DNA of 21,906 bases from YA12-FULL-51-18 sp041665305. GTDB lineage: Bacteria > Elusimicrobiota > Elusimicrobia > Elusimicrobiales > UBA9959. The stretch is taken from positions 1 to 21,906 of the forward strand of contig JBAYJD010000046.1 in NCBI GenBank assembly GCA_041665305.1. Reading direction: 5' to 3'. The notes beneath the pieces are model-generated. The model saw nothing but the letters and a program-made list of their open reading frames with translations, did not search any database and had not been told where the DNA came from. Made by a program: the position numbers and the translations under genes. Of this stretch, positions 1 through 8,244 are shown piece by piece (position 1 is the first letter of the stretch; each line of letters opens with the position of its first letter).

Positions 1-117
1 CGGCCGGCTGTTCTCTTTCAACCGGCCCTGGTAAGTGATAAGATCGGGCACGGCGGCGGCAGCCGGTAGACTATAACCGGCTGCCAGCAAAAGACATGAA
101 AGAAGCGTTTTCCACAT
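1..117 (-). CDS. Exported protein, N-terminus only (cut by window edge)
   Basis: The minus strand reads open from an ATG at 117 to the window edge, giving 39 residues. They start MWKTLLSCLLLAAGYSLP, a lysine followed by a hydrophobic core, then a run of alanines that suits signal peptidase I cleavage. The mature part opens VPDLITYQGRLKENSRP. A YQGRL motif soon after the signal peptide is common at the N-terminus of large exported, tail-fibre-like or repeat-rich surface proteins; this is family knowledge, not proof. Codon use matches the neighbours. There is no clear Shine-Dalgarno upstream, and the AT palindrome at 132-156 lies 14 bp before the start. The function cannot be told from this fragment. 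Confidence 0.7.
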   Translation of the reverse strand, partial: MWKTLLSCLLLAAGYSLPAAAAVPDLITYQGRLKENSRP

Positions 118-131
118 ATGATATTTACCGT

Positions 132-156
132 AAAAATTTTTGCGGCAAAACTTTTT
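132..156. repeat. AT-rich 25-bp palindrome, variant copy
   Basis: Left arm AAAAATTTTTGC, one central G, right arm GCAAAACTTTTT. It is the same palindrome found perfect at 8245, 8896 and 9064, but in the opposite orientation (central G instead of C) and with one arm mismatch at 151. It lies between the PorV-like gene end (181) and the start of the left-edge gene (117). It could act as a terminator, a protein-binding site or a REP-like repeat. Confidence 0.75.
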
Positions 157-180
157 AATTAAGCACACTGTCCCCGGAAT

Positions 181-1146
181 TTAGAAACGGACGCTGATCG
201 AGAAGCGATGGGAACTGCCCAGCTCGCCGTAGGGGAGCAGGGCGTAGTCTATTTTTACCGGGTTTATGGCAAAGCCCAGGCCCATATAAAAGCCATAAAG
301 CTCGGAAAGGCCTGAAGAACCGCCGAAGCCTTTGCCCAGGATCGCGCGGCGCTGGGACGCCGGGGCCGTCCGGTAACCGGCTCTGAGGGCGATCAGGTCA
401 AAGCCCGTATACTCCGCGCCCGCGCGGAGCACCGCGGTGGAGTCGTTGGGGAAATCGGCTTGCGCCGAGAATACGGCCGGGAAGGACCGGCCGGCGCGCA
501 CAGCAAGGCCCGCGCGATAAACCAGCGGCAGCGGGAACCGTTCATCCTCGAATTTGATCTTTGTACCGAGGTTGGACACGGACACGCCCAGGGTGACGGG
601 CGCCGTTTCAAAACCGTACAGCAGGCCGGCATCGGCGCAGACGGCCGAAGCCGCGCTGCTTTTTATGCTCTGCCGGACGGCCTTAAGCGCCGCTCCGGCC
701 GACAACCGCCCGATGCGCGCGGCATATCCGCCGGAAAAAGCGAAATCCTCCGCCGTGAAATCCGACGCGGGATTTCCGGAATCATCCCTGCCTTCCATCG
801 AACCCGCCGAAAAATAGGTAAGCGAAAAACCGGCGGGCCCGCGGGCGTATGCCAGCTGCGTGAGACCCGTATCCTGGATGTGCCAGGAATGCGAGACCAG
901 GAGCTCGCCGCCGCCGGCTTTATCCCCGCCGGCGCGGCGGGCCGGCAGGCCGGCGGGATTGTAGTAGACGGCCGAAGCGTCGTCGGCGACCGCCGTGAAA
1001 GCCTCGCCCATGCCCAGCGCCCTGGCGCCGAAACCCAGGCTCAGGAACTGCGCCGCTGAGCTTTCCGCGGCGCGGGCGTTCGCGCAAAAAAGCGCAAGAA
1101 TGCCGAAGAGCAGCGGCGCCGGCCTGAAGTTCTTTGGAAGTCGCAT
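181..1146 (-). CDS. PorV/PorQ-family (UPF0164) outer-membrane beta-barrel protein
   Basis: 321 residues. Residues 1-26 form a signal peptide (MRLPKNFRPAPLLFGILALF, then CANARA). The family signature follows at about 40-67: GARALGMGEAFTAVADDASA, then VYYNPAGL. The rest alternates amphipathic strands and glycine turns and ends in Phe (SISVRF), the usual C-terminal residue of BAM-inserted barrels. PorV is the outer-membrane shuttle of type IX secretion and PorQ a related accessory protein; which of them, if either, this matches cannot be told by eye. An in-frame ATG at 1167 is possible, but 1146 puts the GAGAGGCGGGA purine run about 10 nt upstream and starts right at the signal peptide. The 182-bp gap to the FecR gene suggests its own promoter. 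The T9SS-like sorting domain at 3968-4300 makes a secretion role plausible. Confidence 0.82.
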   Translation of the reverse strand: MRLPKNFRPAPLLFGILALFCANARAAESSAAQFLSLGFGARALGMGEAFTAVADDASAVYYNPAGLPARRAGGDKAGGGELLVSHSWHIQDTGLTQLAYARGPAGFSLTYFSAGSMEGRDDSGNPASDFTAEDFAFSGGYAARIGRLSAGAALKAVRQSIKSSAASAVCADAGLLYGFETAPVTLGVSVSNLGTKIKFEDERFPLPLVYRAGLAVRAGRSFPAVFSAQADFPNDSTAVLRAGAEYTGFDLIALRAGYRTAPASQRRAILGKGFGGSSGLSELYGFYMGLGFAINPVKIDYALLPYGELGSSHRFSISVRF

Positions 1147-1214
1147 AAAGTCCCGCCTCTCATGCACCCGACAGCCCCGCCCGTCCGCTTTATACCCGCA
1201 TCCCGGGCAAGGCT

Positions 1215-1225
1215 GTTATAGTATA
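1215..1225 (-). promoter_or_regulatory. Possible -10 region of the PorV-like gene
   Basis: On the minus strand this reads TATACTATAAC, with two overlapping -10-like boxes. It lies about 70 nt before the start at 1146, in the 182-bp gap 1147-1328. The same core, TTATAGTATA on the plus strand, recurs in the divergent promoter region at 15031. I see no convincing -35 box. Confidence 0.3.
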
Positions 1226-1270
1226 CATCGCGAAACCGCGGAAATCCAGAAGAAATAACGAAGAACGGAC

Positions 1271-1308
1271 CGGCGGCGCGTCCGGGGAATTCCCCCCGTG
1301 TTTCGCCG
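1271..1308 (-). terminator. Possible hairpin downstream of the FecR-domain gene
   Basis: A perfect 12-bp palindrome, GGGGAATTCCCC (1284-1295), is enclosed by the outer pair CGGCG (1271-1275) and CGCCG (1304-1308). It lies about 20 bp past the FecR gene stop at 1329. No T-run follows on the minus strand, so intrinsic termination is uncertain. Nothing else is visible in 1226-1328. Confidence 0.35.
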
Positions 1309-1328
1309 CGTCCACCCGCTCTTTTGCG

Positions 1329-2063
1329 TTATTTCTTCTTCAGTTGGATCTCCACATCCTTTGTTTTACCGTCCTTGTCGATCCTGAGCTTCAATTTCTT
1401 TTCTCCTCCGTCCTGGGCGTTCAGCGCGTCCAGGAATTTCTGCATATCCTTGGCCGTAACGCCTTCCTGCCAGTTCCCCAGCTCGGAAGAACTCATTTTT
1501 TTGGCCGCCGAGGGGGCCGCGCCGGCGCCCGCCACGGTGCTCATCTGGCCGGCGGCCAGGGACCGTTTGCCCAGCTGATTCTGGACATCGACATGGCCCT
1601 CGTAAACTTTTACCGTCAGTTGGGTCCGTTGTTCTATGTCGGCCTCGGTGCCGCGGACGGCGCATACCGCCGAAGGCGTCCTGACATCCAGCTTGGCCAT
1701 CTTATGCAGCATCCTGGTCCAGAGCTGCCCGACGCTGAGACGGATCATTTCCCTGATCCGGCCCCCCGGCTCGATGTTAAAGGTGGAGTTCTCATTCAGC
1801 CGGACCTCGGCGCCTCCCTTTGTGGCCAGGGACGCCTTGCCCGCCGGACCGGTCTTGACCTCATCGCCCGCGTAAAGCAGGTCGTTGAGGGCCAGAGCCG
1901 CGAACGCGTTTTCGCCGGACCGCTTGACCTGCACCTCCCCGCTCACATAAACCACGATAGCGTTCACCTTCCCCGCCGCCGAACCTGCGGCCGGCAGAGA
2001 CAGCGCCCCCAGCAGCGCCGCGAGCGCCAGTTGCGCGAATCTGTTCCATTGTTTGCGTTTCAT
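1329..2063 (-). CDS. Secreted FecR-domain protein
   Basis: 244 residues. The signal peptide spans about 1-30 (hydrophobic core LALAALLGALSLPAAGSAA). A FecR domain follows at about 35-160: VYVSGEVQVKRSG at the start, LLYAGDEVKTGPAGKASL, the LNENSTFNIEPGG strand pair, the VCAVRGTEADI signature at 133-143 and VYEGHVDVQN. A short charged tail ends in lysines. There is no N-terminal anti-sigma helix and no transmembrane segment after the signal, so this is the periplasmic or surface FecR type, probably a structural or ligand-binding module, and not a FecI-FecR anti-sigma factor. The start is set by GGAGG 8 nt before the ATG at 2063. It begins 29 bp after the stop of the CARDB/PrcB-like gene, so the two are very likely co-transcribed. 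Confidence 0.87.
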   Translation of the reverse strand: MKRKQWNRFAQLALAALLGALSLPAAGSAAGKVNAIVVYVSGEVQVKRSGENAFAALALNDLLYAGDEVKTGPAGKASLATKGGAEVRLNENSTFNIEPGGRIREMIRLSVGQLWTRMLHKMAKLDVRTPSAVCAVRGTEADIEQRTQLTVKVYEGHVDVQNQLGKRSLAAGQMSTVAGAGAAPSAAKKMSSSELGNWQEGVTAKDMQKFLDALNAQDGGEKKLKLRIDKDGKTKDVEIQLKKK

Positions 2064-2092
2064 ATATCGTTCCTCCGTTATAATTGCCGAAT

Positions 2093-3823
2093 TTATTTTC
2101 CGCCGTCCAGTCTTCTGAAATTGACCTTGCCCGCCTCCTTATCCGTCGCTTTAAGGATATAAGCCGCGGCCGGGAGTTCCTTTCCCTGGGGGGCCTGTAT
2201 GAAATAATAATCCACCGTAAGGCCCTCGTCGGTCCTTCTCCTGGAAAGTATGCGTATGGTCTCGGCCCTGTCGTCGGCGGCGGAAACTATGCCCAGCACC
2301 ATTTTATGCGAAAAATCAACCTCGGGCAGCTCGGACTCGGACAAGGACTGCCACAATTTTTTCCATTCCTTCTTTTCCGCAACTACGAAGGTGGAGGTTT
2401 CTTTTTTCGAGAACGCCGAAGCGTAGCCCGTCCATTCGTCCTGGAACGAGGACTGTTTAAGGACCTCCAGATCCATGCCTGGCGGCTCTTCCTGGGCGGC
2501 GGCCGCCGCGGCCGCGGGTCCAGCCTGCGGGGCCGCCGGCGCGGCGGCGCCGCCCGTCTCAAGTATGCTGGCGCCGGAGAGGGTGGCTTCGCCGCTTATC
2601 AAGGCCGCGAGGAGGTCGTTAAGCTCGGAACCCGAACAGGCGGCGCAATCTATGCTCTGGAAGGTATAGCCGTCAAGCGTACGGAGCGCGTCCGGCCCCA
2701 GCCGTTTTTTCAGTTCCGCCCAGAGTTCGTCATAGCTCAGTTTTTTTGAAGGCCCTCCTCCCGCCCCGGCGCCGCCGGTCTCCTTCGCTATTAATTTCGT
2801 CCTGCAGTTATCCGTGAGGTTGTCGTCGAACACATCCACGCAGACCACCGCCAGGCTGGAATCCTGGTCCGAGGGCATGAACGCGGTAAAGGGCACTTCT
2901 TTTCGCTCGCCGCCGGTCAGGACCTGTATTTGTTTGGGAGAATCCTGGGCGCTGAGTCCTCCGAGCGACATCTTGATCCCGACATTTGTTTCGGCGCTGT
3001 TGCCCGCGTTATAGACCACGGCCTTGAAATTCAGCGGTTTGGTCCTGTCCGAAAGCGGGGTGGAGAGGTTCAGGTCCGTCACCGTGATGTTGCGCGACTG
3101 GGAAGCGGCCTGGTTCCTGAGCGAAAAGCTATAGACATTGCTTTGCGAGATGGTATTGCCCGCGGCGTCCAGGCCCTCCACTTTCCAGTAATAGAGCTGC
3201 TGGGGGACCAGCTGCTCGCGCGGCACCGAAGGGTTCTGCGGGTAACTGAACAAAGTTTCCCCCGTGTTGACGGACTGGTGCACCGGGTTATAAAGCCCCG
3301 CGTTCTCGCCTACGGTGATCCGGTATTGGGAAGCGCCGCTGCCTACCCACCTGAAGATAAGCGGCGTGTCGGAAAGTCCGACGGCGCCCGAAGGCGGATA
3401 AATAAGCGTGATGTTCGGCGATGAGACGGTAAAAACGGCCGCGGGCGGAGCGGAGGTTTCCCCGTCCAGGGTCGCCGTGCCCTGGAACGAATAATTACCC
3501 GGAGTGGAATAGAAACTTGAAATGGGCACGCCGGAGATCTGGGTCTGGCTGAGCCCGGGAGTGGAGGGGGCCGCGTTGCCGGTATGGGTGAACGCCGCGG
3601 CGCCGGCGGGGTTCAGGACCTTGAACGTGAAATTTATCATGCCCGCGCCCTGCACCGCGTTATTAACCTGCTGCCTGAGCGTGACGGTCTCGGAATTGGA
3701 GAACGAGGTCCGCGGAAGGCCGCCCGCGTCGACGACCGAGACCACATGGCCCGTAAGATTACCGGCAAAAGCCCCGCGCGCCAGACATCCGGACAAGATC
3801 AGCCAGCTCAACATTTTTTTCAT
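2093..3823 (-). CDS. Secreted multidomain protein: fibronectin-III-like, CARDB-like and PrcB-like domains
   Basis: 576 residues from the ATG at 3823. Signal peptide 1-20 (MKKMLSWLILSGCLARGAFA). About 21-133 is a beta-rich N-terminal domain. About 135-236 is fibronectin-III-like (LIYPPSGAVGLSDTPLIFRW ... YYWKVEGLDAAGN). About 245-345 is CARDB-like (NFKAVVYNAGNSAETNVGI ... VDVFDDNLTDNC). A helical segment with a CAAC pair (393-396) and an Ala/Pro linker (about 425-445) lead to 455-572, which resembles the PrcB C-terminal domain (LWQSLSESELPEVDFSHKMV). PrcB is a partner of a treponemal protease complex, so protein binding is plausible. A longer frame starts at an ATG at 3922, but that adds 33 residues before an intact signal peptide; GGAG upstream of 3823 supports the shorter form. 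It lies 144 bp after the big fibronectin gene. Confidence 0.75.
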   Translation of the reverse strand: MKKMLSWLILSGCLARGAFAGNLTGHVVSVVDAGGLPRTSFSNSETVTLRQQVNNAVQGAGMINFTFKVLNPAGAAAFTHTGNAAPSTPGLSQTQISGVPISSFYSTPGNYSFQGTATLDGETSAPPAAVFTVSSPNITLIYPPSGAVGLSDTPLIFRWVGSGASQYRITVGENAGLYNPVHQSVNTGETLFSYPQNPSVPREQLVPQQLYYWKVEGLDAAGNTISQSNVYSFSLRNQAASQSRNITVTDLNLSTPLSDRTKPLNFKAVVYNAGNSAETNVGIKMSLGGLSAQDSPKQIQVLTGGERKEVPFTAFMPSDQDSSLAVVCVDVFDDNLTDNCRTKLIAKETGGAGAGGGPSKKLSYDELWAELKKRLGPDALRTLDGYTFQSIDCAACSGSELNDLLAALISGEATLSGASILETGGAAAPAAPQAGPAAAAAAAQEEPPGMDLEVLKQSSFQDEWTGYASAFSKKETSTFVVAEKKEWKKLWQSLSESELPEVDFSHKMVLGIVSAADDRAETIRILSRRRTDEGLTVDYYFIQAPQGKELPAAAYILKATDKEAGKVNFRRLDGGK

Positions 3824-3841
3824 AGTACGTTCCACTCCAAA

Positions 3842-3853
3842 CCGAATATTCGG
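3842..3853. promoter_or_regulatory. 12-bp perfect palindrome upstream of the CARDB/PrcB-like gene
   Basis: CCGAATATTCGG is a perfect palindrome about 20 bp before the start codon at 3823. It could be an operator or a small hairpin in the leader. I saw no second copy in the window. The rest of the 144-bp gap 3824-3967 holds no clear promoter or terminator. Confidence 0.3.
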
Positions 3854-3967
3854 CGTAATCCCGCGATCTGAGACAACCTGCGCAATCCGCGGATCGTTCT
3901 CCCGTTCATCCCGTATATCCATGTTTATCGCCCTTATCCTCTCGACGGCGTGAGACGCGGCTTCGTC

Positions 3968-6900
3968 TCAACGGATCACCGCGAACTTGCCGGTTTTTAC
4001 GCCGGTCTTTCCCGTGGCCGGAGATTTCACATTAAGCTTGTAAATGTAGACTCCCGGCGCCGGTCCGGCATCCGAAAAGGTCCAACGGAATTCATAGGGG
4101 TTCCCCGCCCCTGTCCAGCCCGCGTCGTCGCCGCGAACCTTTTTTATCAGGCGGCCGGAGAGATCGAAGATGTTCAGTTCCTTTTCGGCCGACGGATCGC
4201 CGGTCCGGAAACGAAAGGTCACGAAACTACGGGCCGGATTGGGATACGCGTAAAGGGAATCGGCCGTCAACGGTCCGCCGGCTGGTTTCACGACCAGGTC
4301 CTCCCCGCTCCTGAGACGCACCGCGAGCGGCGCCAGGCCGGATGCGCGCAGCTCATAATCGCCGGGCAGCAGGCCGGCTATTTTAAACTCTCCGTTCTCC
4401 TCCGCCTCCGTTATCGCCACGCGCCGCCCCTGCCTGTATAATTCGACGCGGCCGGAACCGGCGGTCCGCCGCTCTCCGCCCGCGGCCTGCGGCCCCGGGC
4501 CGGGCAGCCGTCCCGAAACGGCGGCCAGCGCGTAATCCACCGAAAGGGTGAAGTCGGCGTCGGCATAGCCCACGGGGATCCCGTCCTTGGAGACGGAACT
4601 GGCAATCCCGTTCTCCAGCCAGGTGACCTGGATCCTGTAGACGCCCGCTTCAAGGCGGGACACCGCGAAACTCCCGCTTCCGTCGTCCACGGTATACGCC
4701 TGGCGGGCGGAGGAGCCGGAAGCGTCGAACGCCTCCACCAACACGCCGGTTATCCCCGCCCCCGGTGAGGTGAGCACGCGGCCCGCGATCTCATCGGGCA
4801 GGCCTTCTCCCGACAAGCCGGAGAATTCGGGGGAAACCGCCGACCATAAACCGGCGTCGTCTTTCGTCCAGAGCCTGAGGTAGTAGCTTGTTGAGTTGAG
4901 AAGTCCGGAGATAAGGCAGCTCCGTGTGGTTCCCGGAACTACCGAAGCCGTGGAAATAAGCGCCTGGGCCGAAGCCGTACTGTAGGCGAAACCGGTGAAG
5001 GTGGCATATTTGACGGCGAACTCGCCCGCGCCCAAGAGCCCGGCCGCCCCGTCGTCTCCGGGAAACACCCAGGAAACGCGCAACCGGCCCGGAGGGACCG
5101 CGGCGGGATCGGTGGAAGCCGAAACCTGTACCGTCTGCCCGGGAGGAACGGTATCCAGGACCGTGAAGGTGGAACCGGCCAGGCCGAAAATGGAAAGATT
5201 GGCGGGAGCCGCCGCGTCCGAAACGCCGGCCGCGACAAAATAATCGTAGCCGCTCAGCATGCTGCCGCGCAGATAAACATCGGGGAAAAAGGTCCAGGCC
5301 CCGAATGAAACGGCCGTAAGGCTGGAGGACCTCACGGAGCCCCACGCCCGGGCCTGAAAATCCCACCACTTTCCGTCTATCACCCGTTTGACGCCCACTT
5401 CCGCCAGGGCGGGACCGCTGCCCGCGTCGCCGGCCGTGCCGGACACCGCGTCCAGGGAATAAACCGTGGAGAGCGCGGCCGGTGAGGAAAGATACACCGA
5501 CGGAGGGTCCTGGTCCAGCGTGAATGTCGCCGTGGCGTAGGTCAGGGAATAGCGGCCCAGGCTGTCCTTGGCCCTTGCCGACGCGGTATAGGAAGACGGA
5601 TCGACAAGCCCGAAAGTGGAAACATTCAGGGTCCACGCCTGGCCGCCGGCCGCGCGGAGCCAGACCGGCGCGGACGCGGTGAACGCGCCGGAGGCGCCGT
5701 CGTAATATTTCCCGCCGGCGAGCTCCTTAAGCGCCGCTTCCACGAAGCTTACCGTTATGCCGTCGCTGCCGCCCGTGGCCGCGCCCGACAACGCAGTGAC
5801 GGTGGAAACATACGCGGAGGACGGAGAAATGAACGAAACTCCGGGACTGCCCGCGGCCTTCAGGATCTTAAAAGCGTCGATGAGCGTCGCGGCGTTGCCG
5901 GCGGCGTCCACGGCGCGCACGCTGATGTAATTGGTCGCGCCTCCTGCCAGCGAAGCGAAGTCCACGCCCCAATCCGCCGTATAAGAACTTGAAGAGGCCG
6001 GCGTGTCGATGTCGGTCCAGCCGAGCACCGAGGCGTCGGCCGTGCCGGGGAGAGCGCTCGCGCTGTACCGGATGGAAGCCAGCCCCGAACGGGCGTCCGC
6101 GAAATCCACATTAAAAACGCCGGAAAACGAGAACTGCCAGCCGGACGGGGAAACCGCGTTGTTGATGATCACCGGAGGGGTGGCGTCGCGGCGGACATAA
6201 AAAACATCCGTGGAGACCGTTACATTGGCGGGTACGGCGGCGTCGTAGACCCGGACCGAGACATACGCCGTAACCCCCTCCGTTATCGCCTGAAAAACAG
6301 GGGCCGGGAGCTGCCAGTCCGTGTCGTAATTCCGGGAGTTTATGTCGGTCACGACCTGCGTCCAGTCCGCCAGCGGCGTCCCGGCCAGGCCGGGCGAGGC
6401 CGCCAGTTTAACCTCGAACCGGGAAAGCCCGGAGCCGAGGTCGGAAAAATGGACCTTGTAAACGCCGCTTGAAGAGCCGCGCCAGGCCTCGTCTCCGGCC
6501 TGCAGATCGATCACGGACGGCGGACTCATATCCGCCCCGGTCAAAGTAGGGGCCGCTCCGAGATCCAGCCAGCCCGTCTCCCTTAACAGCGCGTCGCGGG
6601 CTTTTACCTCGAAATAGAAGGTGACTCCGGGATCCAGGGGCGCCACGGCGACCTGCGCCGCCCAGGCGGACCAATTCCCGGCCCAATGTTCGTCGCCCTG
6701 AAAATCAGAAGAGGAAGAAACATGCAGAAAATATTCGGTGTAGCCGGGATTGGAATTTTGAAGCCAGCGGACATTTATAGTATCGGAGGTTTCCCCGGCA
6801 AAACTCCCAGACCCGTGGAGTTTGGGGACATTCGCCCGGGTCAGCGTGGACGGAAATACCAGATAACCGGAGCCCGCTCCCGCCGAATTCAGGGAGGCCG

Positions 6901-7753
6901 CCTTGAAATAATAAGTGGTATTGGGCGCCAGGCCATAGGCGGCCAGCCCCGATTCCGTAGTTACGGAGGAATAATTCAGGGTCAGGAAATCGTCGCTGGA
7001 GACCCCGATCACATACGCCGTGCCGCCTGCGTTGCCGTTGGGGCCCCAGGAAAGCAGCGCCCCGCTGGAATAGACGGCGGTATAGGAGGGTGAAACGGGC
7101 CGGGCGGACAGGGTGATCGTGGAACCGAATACGGCGTCGCCGCTCTCCACTCCGGAAAAACCCAGGGTACGGGCGCGGATATAATATGTGGTGTTGAGGG
7201 CCAGGCCCGTGAAGGCATAGGAACCGGCCGCGGTCAGCGTCGAGGCGGGTACCGCGGTAAAAGCTTCATCCAGCGCCGCCCGGACCAGGTAGACCGACCC
7301 CGGATTATTGCCCGCATCGGACCAGGCGACGGCAAGACTGGAGCCGTAAACGCCGGTTATCGCCGGCTCAGCCGGGGGGTTGGGGTCCGTGGCGGCCGAC
7401 GCCGGGAGAGAATAAGCGGCGTCGGGCTCGGAGGACACTTTTACCTTGAAAAAATAGGTCGTGTTCGGGGTCAGGCCGTAATATGAGGTGGTCTGGTTAT
7501 GCAAAGAGCTGATGACCGAAGAAACCGCCACGCTGAAATCCGGCGCGGTGGAGATGACCATCAGCGGATATTCGGAGCCGGGAGCGTCCAGAACCCAGGA
7601 CAAGGACGCGGTATGGGTGGAGACGCCGGTAAACTGTACGGTAGAAGGCGTGGAACAATGTCCGGGTCCGGCCGCCGGCGCAAAGCAATACGCCAGCAGC
7701 AGCATAAGTCCCCTTCTCCAAAGCCGGGTGACAGGTCCCCTTTTGGCGCGCAT
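3968..7753 (-). CDS. Large secreted fibronectin-III protein with T9SS type A-like C-terminal domain
   Basis: 1261 residues. An Arg-rich N-terminus and hydrophobic core (LMLLLAYCFAPAAG) form a signal peptide. About 34-305 holds three clear fibronectin-III repeats, each with a LxPNTTYxFKxK-type G-strand (LTPNTTYFFKVKV, LALNTTYYIRART, LAPNTTYYFKAAS); a fourth, more diverged one runs to about 405. About 410-865 holds Ig-like repeats with DATPPVI and AVDAAGN motifs, and a further fibronectin-III repeat follows to about 985. About 990-1080 looks like a carboxypeptidase regulatory-like domain, with a second short one near 1100-1150 (ELYRQGRRVAI ... GLLPGDYELRA). The last ~100 residues have type A sorting-domain features: LYAYPNPARSFVTFRF, LNIFDLSGRLIKKV, GVYIYKL and a basic end, GKFAVIR. 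It is probably displayed or released at the cell surface. The promoter abuts the start, with no Shine-Dalgarno. Confidence 0.85.
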   Translation of the reverse strand: MRAKRGPVTRLWRRGLMLLLAYCFAPAAGPGHCSTPSTVQFTGVSTHTASLSWVLDAPGSEYPLMVISTAPDFSVAVSSVISSLHNQTTSYYGLTPNTTYFFKVKVSSEPDAAYSLPASAATDPNPPAEPAITGVYGSSLAVAWSDAGNNPGSVYLVRAALDEAFTAVPASTLTAAGSYAFTGLALNTTYYIRARTLGFSGVESGDAVFGSTITLSARPVSPSYTAVYSSGALLSWGPNGNAGGTAYVIGVSSDDFLTLNYSSVTTESGLAAYGLAPNTTYYFKAASLNSAGAGSGYLVFPSTLTRANVPKLHGSGSFAGETSDTINVRWLQNSNPGYTEYFLHVSSSSDFQGDEHWAGNWSAWAAQVAVAPLDPGVTFYFEVKARDALLRETGWLDLGAAPTLTGADMSPPSVIDLQAGDEAWRGSSSGVYKVHFSDLGSGLSRFEVKLAASPGLAGTPLADWTQVVTDINSRNYDTDWQLPAPVFQAITEGVTAYVSVRVYDAAVPANVTVSTDVFYVRRDATPPVIINNAVSPSGWQFSFSGVFNVDFADARSGLASIRYSASALPGTADASVLGWTDIDTPASSSSYTADWGVDFASLAGGATNYISVRAVDAAGNAATLIDAFKILKAAGSPGVSFISPSSAYVSTVTALSGAATGGSDGITVSFVEAALKELAGGKYYDGASGAFTASAPVWLRAAGGQAWTLNVSTFGLVDPSSYTASARAKDSLGRYSLTYATATFTLDQDPPSVYLSSPAALSTVYSLDAVSGTAGDAGSGPALAEVGVKRVIDGKWWDFQARAWGSVRSSSLTAVSFGAWTFFPDVYLRGSMLSGYDYFVAAGVSDAAAPANLSIFGLAGSTFTVLDTVPPGQTVQVSASTDPAAVPPGRLRVSWVFPGDDGAAGLLGAGEFAVKYATFTGFAYSTASAQALISTASVVPGTTRSCLISGLLNSTSYYLRLWTKDDAGLWSAVSPEFSGLSGEGLPDEIAGRVLTSPGAGITGVLVEAFDASGSSARQAYTVDDGSGSFAVSRLEAGVYRIQVTWLENGIASSVSKDGIPVGYADADFTLSVDYALAAVSGRLPGPGPQAAGGERRTAGSGRVELYRQGRRVAITEAEENGEFKIAGLLPGDYELRASGLAPLAVRLRSGEDLVVKPAGGPLTADSLYAYPNPARSFVTFRFRTGDPSAEKELNIFDLSGRLIKKVRGDDAGWTGAGNPYEFRWTFSDAGPAPGVYIYKLNVKSPATGKTGVKTGKFAVIR

Positions 7754-7759
7754 TCAAAT

Positions 7760-7789
7760 ATTATATACACTTGGCGAAGATAATGGCAA
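7760..7789 (-). promoter_or_regulatory. Promoter of the large fibronectin-III gene, apparently leaderless
   Basis: On the minus strand a -35 TTGCCA (7789-7784) is followed after 18 nt by a perfect -10 TATAAT (7765-7760). The start codon at 7753 is 7 nt past the -10, where transcription would be expected to begin. No Shine-Dalgarno fits between them. Confidence 0.7.
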
Positions 7790-7867
7790 TGCTTTATTGG
7801 TTACACTCAAAATATCCGCATGGGCAGCCGGCTTTCATGACGAAATTCCGTTATCCGGACACGCGGC

Positions 7868-8200
7868 CCATGCCCCCGGCACGCCCGCGAACCCGCAGGC
7901 CTGCCGTTTCCTTTTTTCCGGGACAGCATCAACAACTATCTTCGTCAGGTTGCAGAAACCGACGGGTGGGCTAATTGCGCTTTATCATAATTAAGGGTGG
8001 GGATATGTTAAATATTGAATAAGCGGCAGGTGAATAACTGGAGCGGGATGCCGGGGGTGTGGGGCTGACGGGCCGTCGCGCAGGGTGAGGCTTACGCAAG
8101 CGCCGAACCCGAGCGGGAGCGCGTCCACGGTGTGGACGATAGCGTGCCCGGCAGCTCCATGCCCCCGGCACGCCCGCGAACCCGCAGGCCTGCCGTTTCC
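7868..8200. repeat. Dispersed repeat element, copy A, bounded by 44-bp direct repeats
   Basis: Positions 7868-7911 and 8157-8200 are identical over 44 bp, 289 bp apart. The interior matches 21639-21906 closely. Shared blocks include GACAGCATCAACAACTAT, TATCATAATTAAGGG, GGATATGTTAAATATT, GGCAGGTGAATAACT and GGGTGTGGGGCTGACGGGCC. The internal palindromes GCAGGCCTGC and CGTCCAC-GGT-GTGGACG are present. There is no convincing gene inside; frames here are short and differ between copies. It fills most of the 514-bp gap 7754-8267. The remainder holds the fibronectin gene promoter (7760-7789) and, at 8201-8244, nothing I recognise. Confidence 0.8.
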
Positions 8201-8244
8201 TAACCGCCGCGCACCCGGCGCATCCGCCGTGGCGGCCGGAAGGG

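Noticed and set aside
1329..2063. FecR anti-sigma factor of a FecI system
   Set aside because: No cytoplasmic anti-sigma helix, no transmembrane segment after the signal peptide, and no sigma-factor gene nearby.
3823..3922. Longer N-terminus for the CARDB/PrcB-like protein
   Set aside because: It would place 33 charged residues ahead of a complete signal peptide that has its own GGAG site.
7868..8200. CRISPR array
   Set aside because: Only two 44-bp repeats 289 bp apart; no short regular spacers and no cas genes.
7868..8200. Integron cassette recombination site
   Set aside because: No integrase, and I could not find the paired GTT/AAC core sites expected of attC.
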